DNA of 64,000 bases from CAVVEQ01 sp963804865. GTDB taxonomy: Bacteria; Chloroflexota; Anaerolineae; Anaerolineales; Anaerolineaceae. A model generated the notes under the pieces. The model ran no database searches and was not told where the DNA came from. It worked only from the letters and a program-made list of their open reading frames with translations. The stretch covers positions 40,856-104,855 of the forward strand of contig CAWDSH010000025.1 of the NCBI GenBank assembly GCA_963804865.1. The letters are read 5' to 3'. The position numbers and the translations under genes are program-made. Below, in pieces: positions 18,455 through 26,871 of this stretch. The number at the start of each line of letters is the position of its first letter. Position 1 is the first letter of the stretch.

Positions 18455-19768
18455 CTAGTGTTTCCAGATCTCGTCCAGTGCTTCTCGCGCCATGGCCAAT
18501 GCCCGTCCTTCCGCGCCAGCAGCAAAAGGTCCCGGGAAACGGTAAGCGTATGGTGCAAGTTCGACCTCGTATCCGCCTTCCCCATGCGCCTCGTCTGTGG
18601 GTAAATACCCAATGCAGCCGTCGGTGATGCTGGCAAACATGCTGAATCCACCGGGTGTCATGTCTTTTACCTTCATCCCAATCCCGGTGAACGTTTCGCT
18701 GCCAAAGGTCACCAGGGTGAAATGATCGACCCGGACAGCGTTGATACGCAGCGGGGTGGCCCAGTAACCACCCTTTTCCTCGATGCGTGATTTCCAGGGG
18801 TAACGGATATTCAAAAGATAATCCGTCACAAAGGACAGCCACTCCGGGAGGTTGGCCATCGCCAGGATGCGCTTGCGGTAAACACGGGGTGGTTCCGGGG
18901 TTTCCGCCCGCGCCTCGAATGGCAGCCACACCTCGCGGTGCGCAATATCGATCTCAGCTCCCTTCATGGGCTTTTGGGTCTCCTGGCAGGTTTCGATCAC
19001 CGTCGCTGCCACGCGTTCCCCCTGGTCGACTGCCATCTGCCAGCAATCCTCCCGCCCCCAGCCCATTTTCGGATTCAAATCCCCGGTGGCACCCTGCAGG
19101 AACAAGGTCTTTCCACCCAGGGTTTGCTCCACTTTCCTGCGCATGACGCCAATCCAATCCGCGGAAACCAGCAGGTTATCCGGTCCCCAGACGGTGCCGT
19201 GGCAGGCAAAATTGACCAGGGTCGCCAACCGGCTTCCATCCAGTCCAATGACGCTGAGGATCAGTACCGAGCGATCGGCGATCCCCCGGGGATTTTCACC
19301 GATGATCATCCTGCCGTCCTCCAGCTTTTCGCGGCGGTTAACGGCGATATCGCTGGTGGATTGAGACCAGGTGAGCCTGACCGGCTGCACGGTTTCCGCC
19401 GCCTGGTGGATGGCACTGCTGACCAGGCTGACCAGGTTGTCGATATATTCCCTCTCCCGGCGCCCGGATTTTTGATCCGCGTACCCGATGGGTCCGGAAT
19501 GGGTGTGAGAGCAGCACAGCATGACGTTCATCTCTGGTCCGGCGGCTGCGCGGATGCGGTCAACAATAAATTCATTCAGGCAGAGCAGGTCGCAGGCGAC
19601 TATGGCTAGTTTCTTCTTCCCGTTATCGAAAACGAGCGCGGTGGCGGTCAGGTCGTCGTGAACACCCCGATTGCCTTTCGAGCGGTCACCATAACCGATC
19701 AGGTAAATACCCTTGGGAGGGTTGATGACCACCTGGCGAACACCTGCCCATAGCTGGGGTTCGGACAT
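18455..19768 (-). CDS. neutral/alkaline ceramidase-like hydrolase (N-terminal domain only)
   Basis: This 437-residue protein resembles the neutral/alkaline ceramidase N-domain, a zinc amidase: it has GYGDRSKGNRGVHDDL, the metal motif CSHTHSGP near residue 95, NFACHGTVWGPDN and GATGDLNP. No signal peptide is visible, so it is probably cytoplasmic, unlike secreted ceramidases, and it lacks their C-terminal beta domain. In a sugar cluster it may cleave an N-acyl bond of a glycan or amino sugar instead of ceramide. The start at 19768 is 1 bp after the transporter stop; a start 6 codons earlier is possible. Confidence 0.85.
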   Translation of the reverse strand: MSEPQLWAGVRQVVINPPKGIYLIGYGDRSKGNRGVHDDLTATALVFDNGKKKLAIVACDLLCLNEFIVDRIRAAAGPEMNVMLCCSHTHSGPIGYADQKSGRREREYIDNLVSLVSSAIHQAAETVQPVRLTWSQSTSDIAVNRREKLEDGRMIIGENPRGIADRSVLILSVIGLDGSRLATLVNFACHGTVWGPDNLLVSADWIGVMRRKVEQTLGGKTLFLQGATGDLNPKMGWGREDCWQMAVDQGERVAATVIETCQETQKPMKGAEIDIAHREVWLPFEARAETPEPPRVYRKRILAMANLPEWLSFVTDYLLNIRYPWKSRIEEKGGYWATPLRINAVRVDHFTLVTFGSETFTGIGMKVKDMTPGGFSMFASITDGCIGYLPTDEAHGEGGYEVELAPYAYRFPGPFAAGAEGRALAMAREALDEIWKH

Positions 19769-19769
19769 A

Positions 19770-21110
19770 CTATTTCTCGGGGACATTCATGATCATGCGG
19801 GTTTCTTCGGGAGTTTCACCCAGCTTATACCCGCGGAAGAGAAAATATCCGACCACCACAAAGAGGGTCATCACCAGGAACGCAACCCGGACGCCCAGGG
19901 GATTGGCCTTGGTGTATCCAAGCCATTCCAGCAGCAGGGGCAGCACCAGAATCCCAGCCGAAGAGCCAAGCCCGACGCCCAGGCTGAAGGTGCCGTAGTA
20001 ATTGGCTTCCCTACGGCGCCCGGTGAGCATTTCGTCGTAATCAACAACGTTGCCCATCATGGCATAAATGATGATCAGGTAGCCGCCCAGGAAGATACCC
20101 GTGAGACCCAGCATGACCAGCGCGTGGATATCCACCGGCATACCGGGGATGTTGCCAACCAGGTAGAAGAGCGCCAGGCAGATGGCCAAGCCGATCATAC
20201 TGATCTCCAGCAGCTTGCGCTGGGGCAGCTTCTTGTTCCAGAGCAGCCAGAGCGGCCCGGTGACAGCCATGATGACGATAATGATCCCCAGGTAGATACC
20301 CACGTCGCCCTCGGTGCCGCCTACGACCAGGGTCACAAAATAAGGCAGGTTGGCCTGGATCATGGCGTAGGTGATATGCACCAGCAGGGTGGAGAAAAAG
20401 ACGAATTGGAACTGCTTATTCTTGAGCGTGGCTTTCAATCCTTCGATCACGCTCATCTGTTCACCAACCGGTTTGGGTGTCTCCTTTAATCCGAGCAGCG
20501 TGCCGTAGATGGTCAGCAGCGCAACGGCACCAATGACCACGCCCATGTAGACCGGGCCGATGGTGCCGAAGAGCGGCGCTGCCACCAGCGAGCCGATCAG
20601 TACGCCGATGATGCCAAACACATTTTTCCAGTAACTGAGCTTGACCCGTTCCTTGGCTTCCGGGGCCATTTCGGGCATGGAGGCATCATAGGGGATGCCT
20701 ACCAGGCTGTAAGCCGTGTTGTAAGCCAGCACGATGAAAAGGAAATACGCCAGGGTCAGCGGTACACCCGCGTTTTGCGGTGGAGTCCAGATAAGTACCG
20801 CCAGGATGGCCGTCACCGGCGCGGCAAAGATCAGGAAAGGTCGGCGCCTGCCCCAGCGTGAGCGTAGATTATCGCTGAAATGACCGATGAAGGGATCGAT
20901 CACCGCGTCCCAGATACCCACCAGGAAGCCCACCACGCCCAGCAGCGCGGCAGGCAGGTATTGCACCCGCCCGGAATCAGGTGGGGGAGCGTAGAAATAG
21001 ATCATCCAGGTGCCAATGGTGATCGCCAGGATGTTCAAGCCGGCCGAAGCCAGGCTGTATAAAGAAATCCGCCCGAAGGATAACTTGTTATTTGGGGAAG
21101 CTGTTGTCAT
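19770..21110 (-). CDS. second GPH-family sugar:cation symporter, MFS
   Basis: This 446-residue, 12-helix transporter has the GPH signature DAVIDPFIGHFSDNLRSRWGRRRP near residues 60-80. It is related to but clearly distinct from the carrier at 13.8-15.2 kb. The start at 21110 was preferred over an ATG 5 codons earlier because GGAGGAATTTCCC stands directly before it. It is the first gene after a 124-bp gap downstream of the ABC importer genes and immediately precedes the ceramidase-like gene. Confidence 0.9.
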   Translation of the reverse strand: MTTASPNNKLSFGRISLYSLASAGLNILAITIGTWMIYFYAPPPDSGRVQYLPAALLGVVGFLVGIWDAVIDPFIGHFSDNLRSRWGRRRPFLIFAAPVTAILAVLIWTPPQNAGVPLTLAYFLFIVLAYNTAYSLVGIPYDASMPEMAPEAKERVKLSYWKNVFGIIGVLIGSLVAAPLFGTIGPVYMGVVIGAVALLTIYGTLLGLKETPKPVGEQMSVIEGLKATLKNKQFQFVFFSTLLVHITYAMIQANLPYFVTLVVGGTEGDVGIYLGIIIVIMAVTGPLWLLWNKKLPQRKLLEISMIGLAICLALFYLVGNIPGMPVDIHALVMLGLTGIFLGGYLIIIYAMMGNVVDYDEMLTGRRREANYYGTFSLGVGLGSSAGILVLPLLLEWLGYTKANPLGVRVAFLVMTLFVVVGYFLFRGYKLGETPEETRMIMNVPEK

Positions 21111-21168
21111 GGGAAATTCCTCCATTCACCCAAGGGGATATGCTTAAGTTTACATGGTTTTATCATGC

Positions 21169-21188
21169 GGGCACGATCTCTCGTGCCC
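21169..21188. other. 8-bp perfect stem-loop between ABC importer genes and the GPH gene
   Basis: GGGCACGA and TCGTGCCC are separated by TCTC. There is no T-tract on either side, so it is more likely an mRNA-processing or stability element, or a Rho-type boundary, than an intrinsic terminator. Confidence 0.45.
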
Positions 21189-21234
21189 TTAGTCCTGCAG
21201 CTCCAATATCCAACGAGACTCTTCCCCGTGTTGC

Positions 21235-22260
21235 TTAACCTTTGATCCCTGAAACCACCACGCCCTGGATGAAATACCGTTGAGCCACAAAGAACAGGAG
21301 AACCACCGGGATCAACATCACTACGGATGCCGCCATCAAGAGGGCATCGTTATTCCGGTAGATGGCATTGAACATCTGCAGCCCCAGGGAAATGGTCCAA
21401 TTCTTTTCACTCTGCAGGTAGATCAGCGGGTTAAAGAAGTCGTTCCACGCGTAAAGGATCGAGAAAATGACTACCGTGATCAGCACGGGTTTTGCCTGCG
21501 GCAGGATGATGTGCCAGAGGATCTGCCAGGGTCCCGCCCCATCGATCTTGGCGGCGTCGTCAAGCTCCAGCGGCAGGGACATGAAGAACTGCCTGAAGAG
21601 GAAGATATCCCAGGCATTTGCAAAGAACGCTGGCGCGATCAGGGGTAACAAAGTGTCATACCAGCCGAGATATTTGAAGATGATGAACGTGGGGATCAGT
21701 GTGACCTGGGCAGGCAGCATGATGGTTGCCAATACCAGCAGGAATATCCAGTTCAGCCCCTTGGCACGAAATCTTGAAAACCCGTAAGCGACCATGACGC
21801 AGGAGATTACGGTTCCTATAGTGCCAAAGAAAACGACGATCAGGGTGTTCCAAATGTATCTTCCAAATGGAACTGTGGTCATCGCATCGTTGTAGTTTTG
21901 CCATCGAAAAGCGACTTTCATGGCGCGCACGCCATCGCCCACGGTCAACTGGTAGGTTTCCTGGGGATTATCCGGATTGACAAACGTGCCCGTGGGTCCA
22001 CTTTTACTGACCAGTGCCAATTTTTTCATCACCCCATCAACGGGGATATCGTAGACAAACAGGCTTTTTCCATCAATGATCGCTTTTTCCGCCCGCATGG
22101 GAAGCCATTCGGGTGGATTCTTATTCCCCTGTTCAGGTGATTTGAACGAAGATAAAACCATCCAGACAAGCGGGACCATGACGAGCACCGCGCCAATAGT
22201 CAGCACGATCAAGGATAAGATCCGGGTGATGATCGAGGAAGTTTTCATGGATTTGAACAT
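21235..22260 (-). CDS. sugar ABC transporter permease, MalG/AraQ type
   Basis: This 341-residue inner-membrane subunit has six helices. The EAA loop that contacts the ATPase is LDDAAKIDGAGPWQILWHIILP. An extracytoplasmic insertion of about 75 residues between helices 1 and 2 makes it longer than the usual 280. It starts 3 bp after its partner permease. No ATPase gene is in the cluster, so a shared MsmX/UgpC-type ATPase encoded elsewhere is expected. Confidence 0.93.
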   Translation of the reverse strand: MFKSMKTSSIITRILSLIVLTIGAVLVMVPLVWMVLSSFKSPEQGNKNPPEWLPMRAEKAIIDGKSLFVYDIPVDGVMKKLALVSKSGPTGTFVNPDNPQETYQLTVGDGVRAMKVAFRWQNYNDAMTTVPFGRYIWNTLIVVFFGTIGTVISCVMVAYGFSRFRAKGLNWIFLLVLATIMLPAQVTLIPTFIIFKYLGWYDTLLPLIAPAFFANAWDIFLFRQFFMSLPLELDDAAKIDGAGPWQILWHIILPQAKPVLITVVIFSILYAWNDFFNPLIYLQSEKNWTISLGLQMFNAIYRNNDALLMAASVVMLIPVVLLFFVAQRYFIQGVVVSGIKG

Positions 22261-22263
22261 GGT

Positions 22264-23199
22264 CTACCTCTTGAGCTCGCCTTCGTAATAGACCCACATG
22301 GAAGAACTGCGGAACACCAGCAGGGTGAGGATCAGCACGATCACAAACAATATCCATGCAAGCGCGGAGGCATACCCCATGTTCATGTAACGAAATGCCT
22401 GGCTGTAAAGATAGAGGTTATAGAACATGGTTGCTTCCGCCGGTCCTCCCAATGAGTATGCTGCGCCTGAGGTCAGAACGTAAACAGTCGTAAAAAACTG
22501 GAAGGTGCCGATAATGCCGATCACCAGGTTGTAAAAAATGACCGGCGTCATGAGCGGTATCGTGATGCGGGTTAGTTTCTGTAAGGAATTCGCGCCATCG
22601 ATCTCAGCGGCTTCATAGAAGGCTGTGGGTATCCCCTGGAGTCCCGCCAGGTAAATGATCATGCCTCCGCCCACCCCCCATAAGCTCATGATGATCAACG
22701 CGGGCAGCGCCCATTGCTGGCTGGCAAGCCATCCGGGACCTTTAATACCCAGCAGACCGAGAAACCAGTTCATGATGCCGAACTGGGGATTAAAAATCAT
22801 CCCCCAGAGCAGAGCGCCGGCAACAGCGGGAATGACCGAAGGCAGGTAATAAATCGTCCGCCATACCGGCAGACCGGGGACCTTCAAATTTAAAAGAAAT
22901 GCGACCATAAATCCAAAGAACAGGGTCAGGGGTACTGATACGATTGCATAAGTCAGCGTAACGGATAATGAGTGCAAAAAATGGGGGTCGTTCGTGAAAA
23001 TCTTGATGTAATTCGCCAGCCCGGTAAAAACGGGCACGCTTCCCGAGCTTCCCAGGCTGTAATCGGTGAAGGAAAGGTAAAAGGACGCGATCATCGGACC
23101 CAGGGTGAAAACGATAAACCCGATCACCCAGGGACTGATGAAGAAATACGCCCAGAGCGCTTCTTTTTTTGCCAGACTTCCAGCAGCAGGTTTCTTCAT
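22264..23199 (-). CDS. sugar ABC transporter permease, MalF/UgpA type
   Basis: This 311-residue membrane protein has six helices and the EAA loop FYEAAEIDGANSLQKLTRITIP. It pairs with the MalG-type subunit 3 bp downstream and follows the binding-protein gene after an 88-bp gap that holds a hairpin. It forms half of the importer pore. Specificity is set by the binding protein. Confidence 0.93.
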   Translation of the reverse strand: MKKPAAGSLAKKEALWAYFFISPWVIGFIVFTLGPMIASFYLSFTDYSLGSSGSVPVFTGLANYIKIFTNDPHFLHSLSVTLTYAIVSVPLTLFFGFMVAFLLNLKVPGLPVWRTIYYLPSVIPAVAGALLWGMIFNPQFGIMNWFLGLLGIKGPGWLASQQWALPALIIMSLWGVGGGMIIYLAGLQGIPTAFYEAAEIDGANSLQKLTRITIPLMTPVIFYNLVIGIIGTFQFFTTVYVLTSGAAYSLGGPAEATMFYNLYLYSQAFRYMNMGYASALAWILFVIVLILTLLVFRSSSMWVYYEGELKR

Positions 23200-23231
23200 G
23201 GGTGAGATCCTGTCAAAACAAAATTCCGGAT

Positions 23232-23261
23232 TTGGGGATCAGCCTGAAGGCCGATCCCCAA
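23232..23261 (-). promoter_or_regulatory. intercistronic hairpin between binding-protein and permease genes
   Basis: Arms TTGGGGATC (23232-23240) and GATCCCCAA (23253-23261) enclose a smaller GCC/GGC stem. There is no long T-run. Such hairpins commonly protect the upstream message and lower downstream expression, giving more binding protein than permease. Confidence 0.6.
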
Positions 23262-23287
23262 TTATTCAACTTAACGGCTTGTCCTTA

Positions 23288-24646
23288 CTACTTGCTTGCC
23301 CAATATTCATCCAGATATCCCTGCACTTCATCCTGTGCGGCAGCCAACAATTCTTCCACATTGGCATCCGGGCTGGCAAGGATCGAGTCGTTGATCACAT
23401 TGAATGCATCCACCACCTGGTTGAAAGCCGGAGTCCAGCCTTCATGGTTGATGGGGAAATCCGCATAAGCCATCGAATCGGTGAATACCTTCCAATCCAC
23501 ATTCGGATAGGCGGCTTTGTTCTCCTCCAGCCAGCTGGCAGCCAGTGATTTACGGGAAGGGATGCATCCGTAGATGGCAGCCAGTCGCTTCATTTGGGCG
23601 GGTTCCAGCAGCCACTTGGCAACTTCCCAGGCTTCCTTGGGATGCGCTGAGCTCTTGGTTATGGTGAAAATATCAAAATCTGCCTGCGAGTTGATCACGC
23701 CATTCTGCGAGGGGACCGCGGCCACGTCCCAGATGAAGGCCTCATCCCAGGTTGAATAAGCATAGGCCATCCAGCTCTGGATCTCCCAAGCCGCCACGAT
23801 CCCAGGCGAGAAGGGATCATCCGTAAACAAGGCACCCACCTGCTCACCATTCGGACGGACATAATACTTCCAGATGGAATCGTGAACAAACTGGAATGAA
23901 TCGACCACCGGTTTCGAGGTAAGCTCGGCTGTTTTGAAATCGGGTGAAATGCCCTTCAAATTGCCGCCGAACTTCATGATCGGGTCGCTGGATCCAAACC
24001 AATCCCATCCATCCCATCCGAATTGGACGATGTTGGCCGGGTCAAAATTCGGTGATGTTGCATTGTTGCCATTGGCATCCAGCGTCAGCAGCTGTGCGTC
24101 GGCAATCACCTTATCGTAAGTCCAACCTGCTGCGCCAAATTCATGCGGCGGGTAGGCAACCCCGGCTTTATCGTACATGTCAACATTGTAATAGAATACC
24201 GACGGATAGATGCCGATGGGCAGTCCATAGAAGGCTTCACCAGCAACTGGCGCCGCGTTGAAATCGCTCATGTCGTAGCCATCTTCAGCCACCAGGTCGC
24301 TGATATCCAGCCACTCGTCCTGGAAATTCGCCACACCTTCGATGCCAATCGGCAGCACCAGGTCGGGTGCGCTTCCGCTGGCCAGCATCGTTGAGAATTT
24401 CGTGCGCGCCTCTGCATTCAAGGTGATGAGGAATTCAATCTGGATATCCTCATGGCTCGCGTTGAATTCGCTTTCGAGCGCTTTTTCAACTTCCACTTGA
24501 TCAGGAGCATCCCCCGTACCGATCCCGACAAAGATCTGGATCTTGACGGGCTCATTTGCTTTTGGCGCTCCTCCACCACAGCTGGTGATCAGCATGCTCA
24601 GAACCAGCATTCCCGCCAGGATCACCCATAATGATTTTCTTCTCAT
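23288..24646 (-). CDS. sugar ABC transporter substrate-binding lipoprotein (family 1)
   Basis: This 452-residue secreted protein has a lipoprotein signal peptide ending in LITSCGGG (Cys at about residue 23), which would be anchored outside the membrane. The body has the two-lobe extracellular solute-binding family 1 fold, with typical FSTMLASGSAPDLVLP and ITKSSAHPKEAWEVAKWL segments. A ribosome site AGGAGG lies upstream. With the two permeases it forms an oligosaccharide importer. Low-sequence-specificity folds of this kind do not reveal the sugar. Confidence 0.93.
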   Translation of the reverse strand: MRRKSLWVILAGMLVLSMLITSCGGGAPKANEPVKIQIFVGIGTGDAPDQVEVEKALESEFNASHEDIQIEFLITLNAEARTKFSTMLASGSAPDLVLPIGIEGVANFQDEWLDISDLVAEDGYDMSDFNAAPVAGEAFYGLPIGIYPSVFYYNVDMYDKAGVAYPPHEFGAAGWTYDKVIADAQLLTLDANGNNATSPNFDPANIVQFGWDGWDWFGSSDPIMKFGGNLKGISPDFKTAELTSKPVVDSFQFVHDSIWKYYVRPNGEQVGALFTDDPFSPGIVAAWEIQSWMAYAYSTWDEAFIWDVAAVPSQNGVINSQADFDIFTITKSSAHPKEAWEVAKWLLEPAQMKRLAAIYGCIPSRKSLAASWLEENKAAYPNVDWKVFTDSMAYADFPINHEGWTPAFNQVVDAFNVINDSILASPDANVEELLAAAQDEVQGYLDEYWASK

Positions 24647-24716
24647 TTTTTACCTCCTGAAAGATTTTTACCGCAGAAATTACCGCCATCTTCTCTCCCG
24701 ATACATCCTCCTTTCC

Positions 24717-25739
24717 TTATTTACAGCCACATGATTGGCGAATGACTAATTCAGTTGGCAGCAGGGTGAGCAGTTCCACGGGTTCCTTGCGGATCAGCTT
24801 CAACAGCTGCTGTACGGCGGATCGCCCCACCAGCTCTGTCGGAGCGCGCACGGTGGTCAATGGCGGGTCCACGTGCCTGGCGAGGGTCAGATCATCGAAT
24901 CCCACAACAGCGATATCCCCTGGCACCTGCAAGCCACAGCTTTTTAGAGCCAATAAGGCACCAAATGCGCCTTCATCACTGCCGCCGAAAATGGCATCTG
25001 GCTTCACGCCATCCGTTACCCAGTTCATGACCACCTGCTGGGCGGAATTCTCAGTGAAATTTCCGTCCGCCACCAGGGTGGGATCGAAGGGAATGCCATG
25101 GTTCTGCAGAGCCTCGCGGTAGCCCAGCTCGCGCCAGTAGGAGTCCTGGTTGTTTTCGGGACCGCGCAGGAAGCCAATACGACGATAGCCGTGCTCCATG
25201 ATCAAATGCTCCACCAGCTTGCGCGAGCCATCCTTGTTTTCCACCGTCACCGCGGGCAACTCCAGATCCTGGGGAGCGGTTTCATAAAGAAGTACGATCG
25301 GGAAATGCGAACGGTAAAGGGGCAGGATGGCATTCGGCTGAAGGTTGCCGGTGAAAACGATCAAGCCATCAGCATTATGACGCCCGAAGGGCATATGTTC
25401 TTCGCGGTGGGTTGCCATGCTGCTTTGGGTGGCGATCAACAAGTCGTACCCGGCGGCGGTGGCCGCTTCCTCGATACCCCGCATCATGAGAGAGAAGAAA
25501 TCCTCTCCGATGGAAGGTAATAAAAGTGCCAGAGTATTGGTAGATCGGCGTGCAAGATTCCTGGCGGCAGTATGGGGTACGTAACCCTTGGCAACAATCG
25601 CAGCCCGCACCCGCTCGGCCGTGGATTCGTCGACCGGGGCAGAACCGTTGACCACCCGGCTGACGGTGGAAATGGAAACACCCGCCATGCGGGCAACGTC
25701 GGCGATGGTTGAAGAATAGGTTTCGGTCTCTTTTTGCAT
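24717..25739 (-). CDS. LacI-family transcriptional regulator
   Basis: This 340-residue repressor-type protein has an N-terminal helix-turn-helix IADVARMAGVSISTVSRVVN (residues 12-31), the hinge helix VPHTAARNLARR, and a periplasmic-binding-like effector domain. It is the first gene of the leftward sugar cluster, 70 bp upstream of the binding-protein gene. A near-perfect 30-bp palindrome of LacI type lies 17 bp before its start, so it very probably represses itself and the cluster. The inducer is presumably the imported sugar or its phosphate. Confidence 0.95.
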   Translation of the reverse strand: MQKETETYSSTIADVARMAGVSISTVSRVVNGSAPVDESTAERVRAAIVAKGYVPHTAARNLARRSTNTLALLLPSIGEDFFSLMMRGIEEAATAAGYDLLIATQSSMATHREEHMPFGRHNADGLIVFTGNLQPNAILPLYRSHFPIVLLYETAPQDLELPAVTVENKDGSRKLVEHLIMEHGYRRIGFLRGPENNQDSYWRELGYREALQNHGIPFDPTLVADGNFTENSAQQVVMNWVTDGVKPDAIFGGSDEGAFGALLALKSCGLQVPGDIAVVGFDDLTLARHVDPPLTTVRAPTELVGRSAVQQLLKLIRKEPVELLTLLPTELVIRQSCGCK

Positions 25740-25755
25740 ATTTTATAGTCAGGCT

Positions 25756-25785
25756 TATGAAAACGCTTTCGAAAGCGCTTTCATA
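25756..25785. promoter_or_regulatory. LacI-type double operator
   Basis: This is a 30-bp palindrome with one mismatched pair, made of two adjacent 12-mers: GAAAACGCTTTC (25759-25770) and GAAAGCGCTTTC (25771-25782). The central CG step and GAAA-N4-TTTC form are typical of LacI-family sites. It lies immediately upstream of the LacI gene. Confidence 0.88.
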
Positions 25786-25860
25786 ATATACGAAATTTTT
25801 AGTCGAAAGTCAAGTATTTGGGAGGTTTCTTAAGAAATGGAAATTGCCCGGGCCGGGTCT

Positions 25861-26742
25861 CTATACTTCCATGGATTGGATGCTGTTTTTACCGGTCTTC
25901 TTAACCCCGTACATCACGTTATCTGCCATATTGACCATTTCATCAACTGCTTGAGGGTATTTATTCACATAACTAACGATCCCAATGCTGAAGGTGATTG
26001 GCCATTGCTCTTCCGCCAGCTTCTGCTCCAGCTTGATCTTGACCTTGGTGGCTGCCAGCATGGCTGCCGCACTGTCCGTTTCCGGCAGCAGCACGATGAA
26101 TTCATCCCCACCGATGCGCGCCACGGTATCCGAAGTACGCAGGCTGTGCATCATCGCCTTGCCCACCGTGCGCAGCAGCGTATCGCCGGCTCCATGCCCC
26201 ATCTCCTCGTTGATTTGCTTGAAATCATCCATGTCAAGGTACATCACGGAGACCGGGCGGTGATAACGCGCGGACCGCGCGAGCTCCTTGTTGGCTGTTT
26301 CGTAAAATCCGCGGCTGTTAGCCGTATTAGTCAGGTAGTCCGTTCGTGATATGTTTTTTTCCATTTCGATGATATCGTGCAGGCGCGTGATCAGGATGGC
26401 AACTACAAGGTAGAAACCCATGCGGATCAATGCATTCCAGAGAGGGATCAAGGGGTGCGAGAAAGATTCTCCGGCCATGAGGTTTATCGCCTGCCAGAGC
26501 AGGGCGGATAGAACTGAAAAGACGATTCCACCGGTGGTGCCCATCACCCACGAGGCTAGCAGAACCGGCGCAAGATAAAAGAGGGAGGAGGAGATCTCGT
26601 AACCGGTAAAGAAATCCAGTACGGTAATCACCACCATCATGATCACGCAGGCAACCAGCGCCAATCGTTTATTTTCCAGGATCATTTTCCATTTATCATT
26701 CAGCCACTGTTTCATGCCTGCCATCCCCGATACTGAGCTCAT
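25861..26742 (-). CDS. membrane diguanylate cyclase
   Basis: This 293-residue protein has an N-terminal hydrophobic region of about four helices (residues 25-115) as the sensor and a C-terminal GGDEF domain with intact IGGDEF. An I-site RTSD lies five residues before it, so feedback inhibition by cyclic di-GMP is expected. It has no PAS domain and is distinct from the cyclase at 9.1-10.7 kb. It lies upstream of the LacI gene on the same strand but separated by the operator, so it is probably a separate transcript, divergent from the zinc dehydrogenase gene. Confidence 0.93.
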   Translation of the reverse strand: MSSVSGMAGMKQWLNDKWKMILENKRLALVACVIMMVVITVLDFFTGYEISSSLFYLAPVLLASWVMGTTGGIVFSVLSALLWQAINLMAGESFSHPLIPLWNALIRMGFYLVVAILITRLHDIIEMEKNISRTDYLTNTANSRGFYETANKELARSARYHRPVSVMYLDMDDFKQINEEMGHGAGDTLLRTVGKAMMHSLRTSDTVARIGGDEFIVLLPETDSAAAMLAATKVKIKLEQKLAEEQWPITFSIGIVSYVNKYPQAVDEMVNMADNVMYGVKKTGKNSIQSMEV

Positions 26743-26871
26743 GATCTGCCAAGTTGATGAAGTGCACCATCATTTTATACCAACTGCTGAAAATCGATTG
26801 TCCACCGGGGAGGTCGGATTCATTTTCCCGTGAGATTGAATTCGAGTAAGATTAGAAATCAAGAGGTGCTT

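Noticed and set aside
19713..20489. 258-codon rightward frame over the second GPH symporter
   Set aside because: Polar, His/Gln/Asp-rich translation antisense to a transporter; no independent support.
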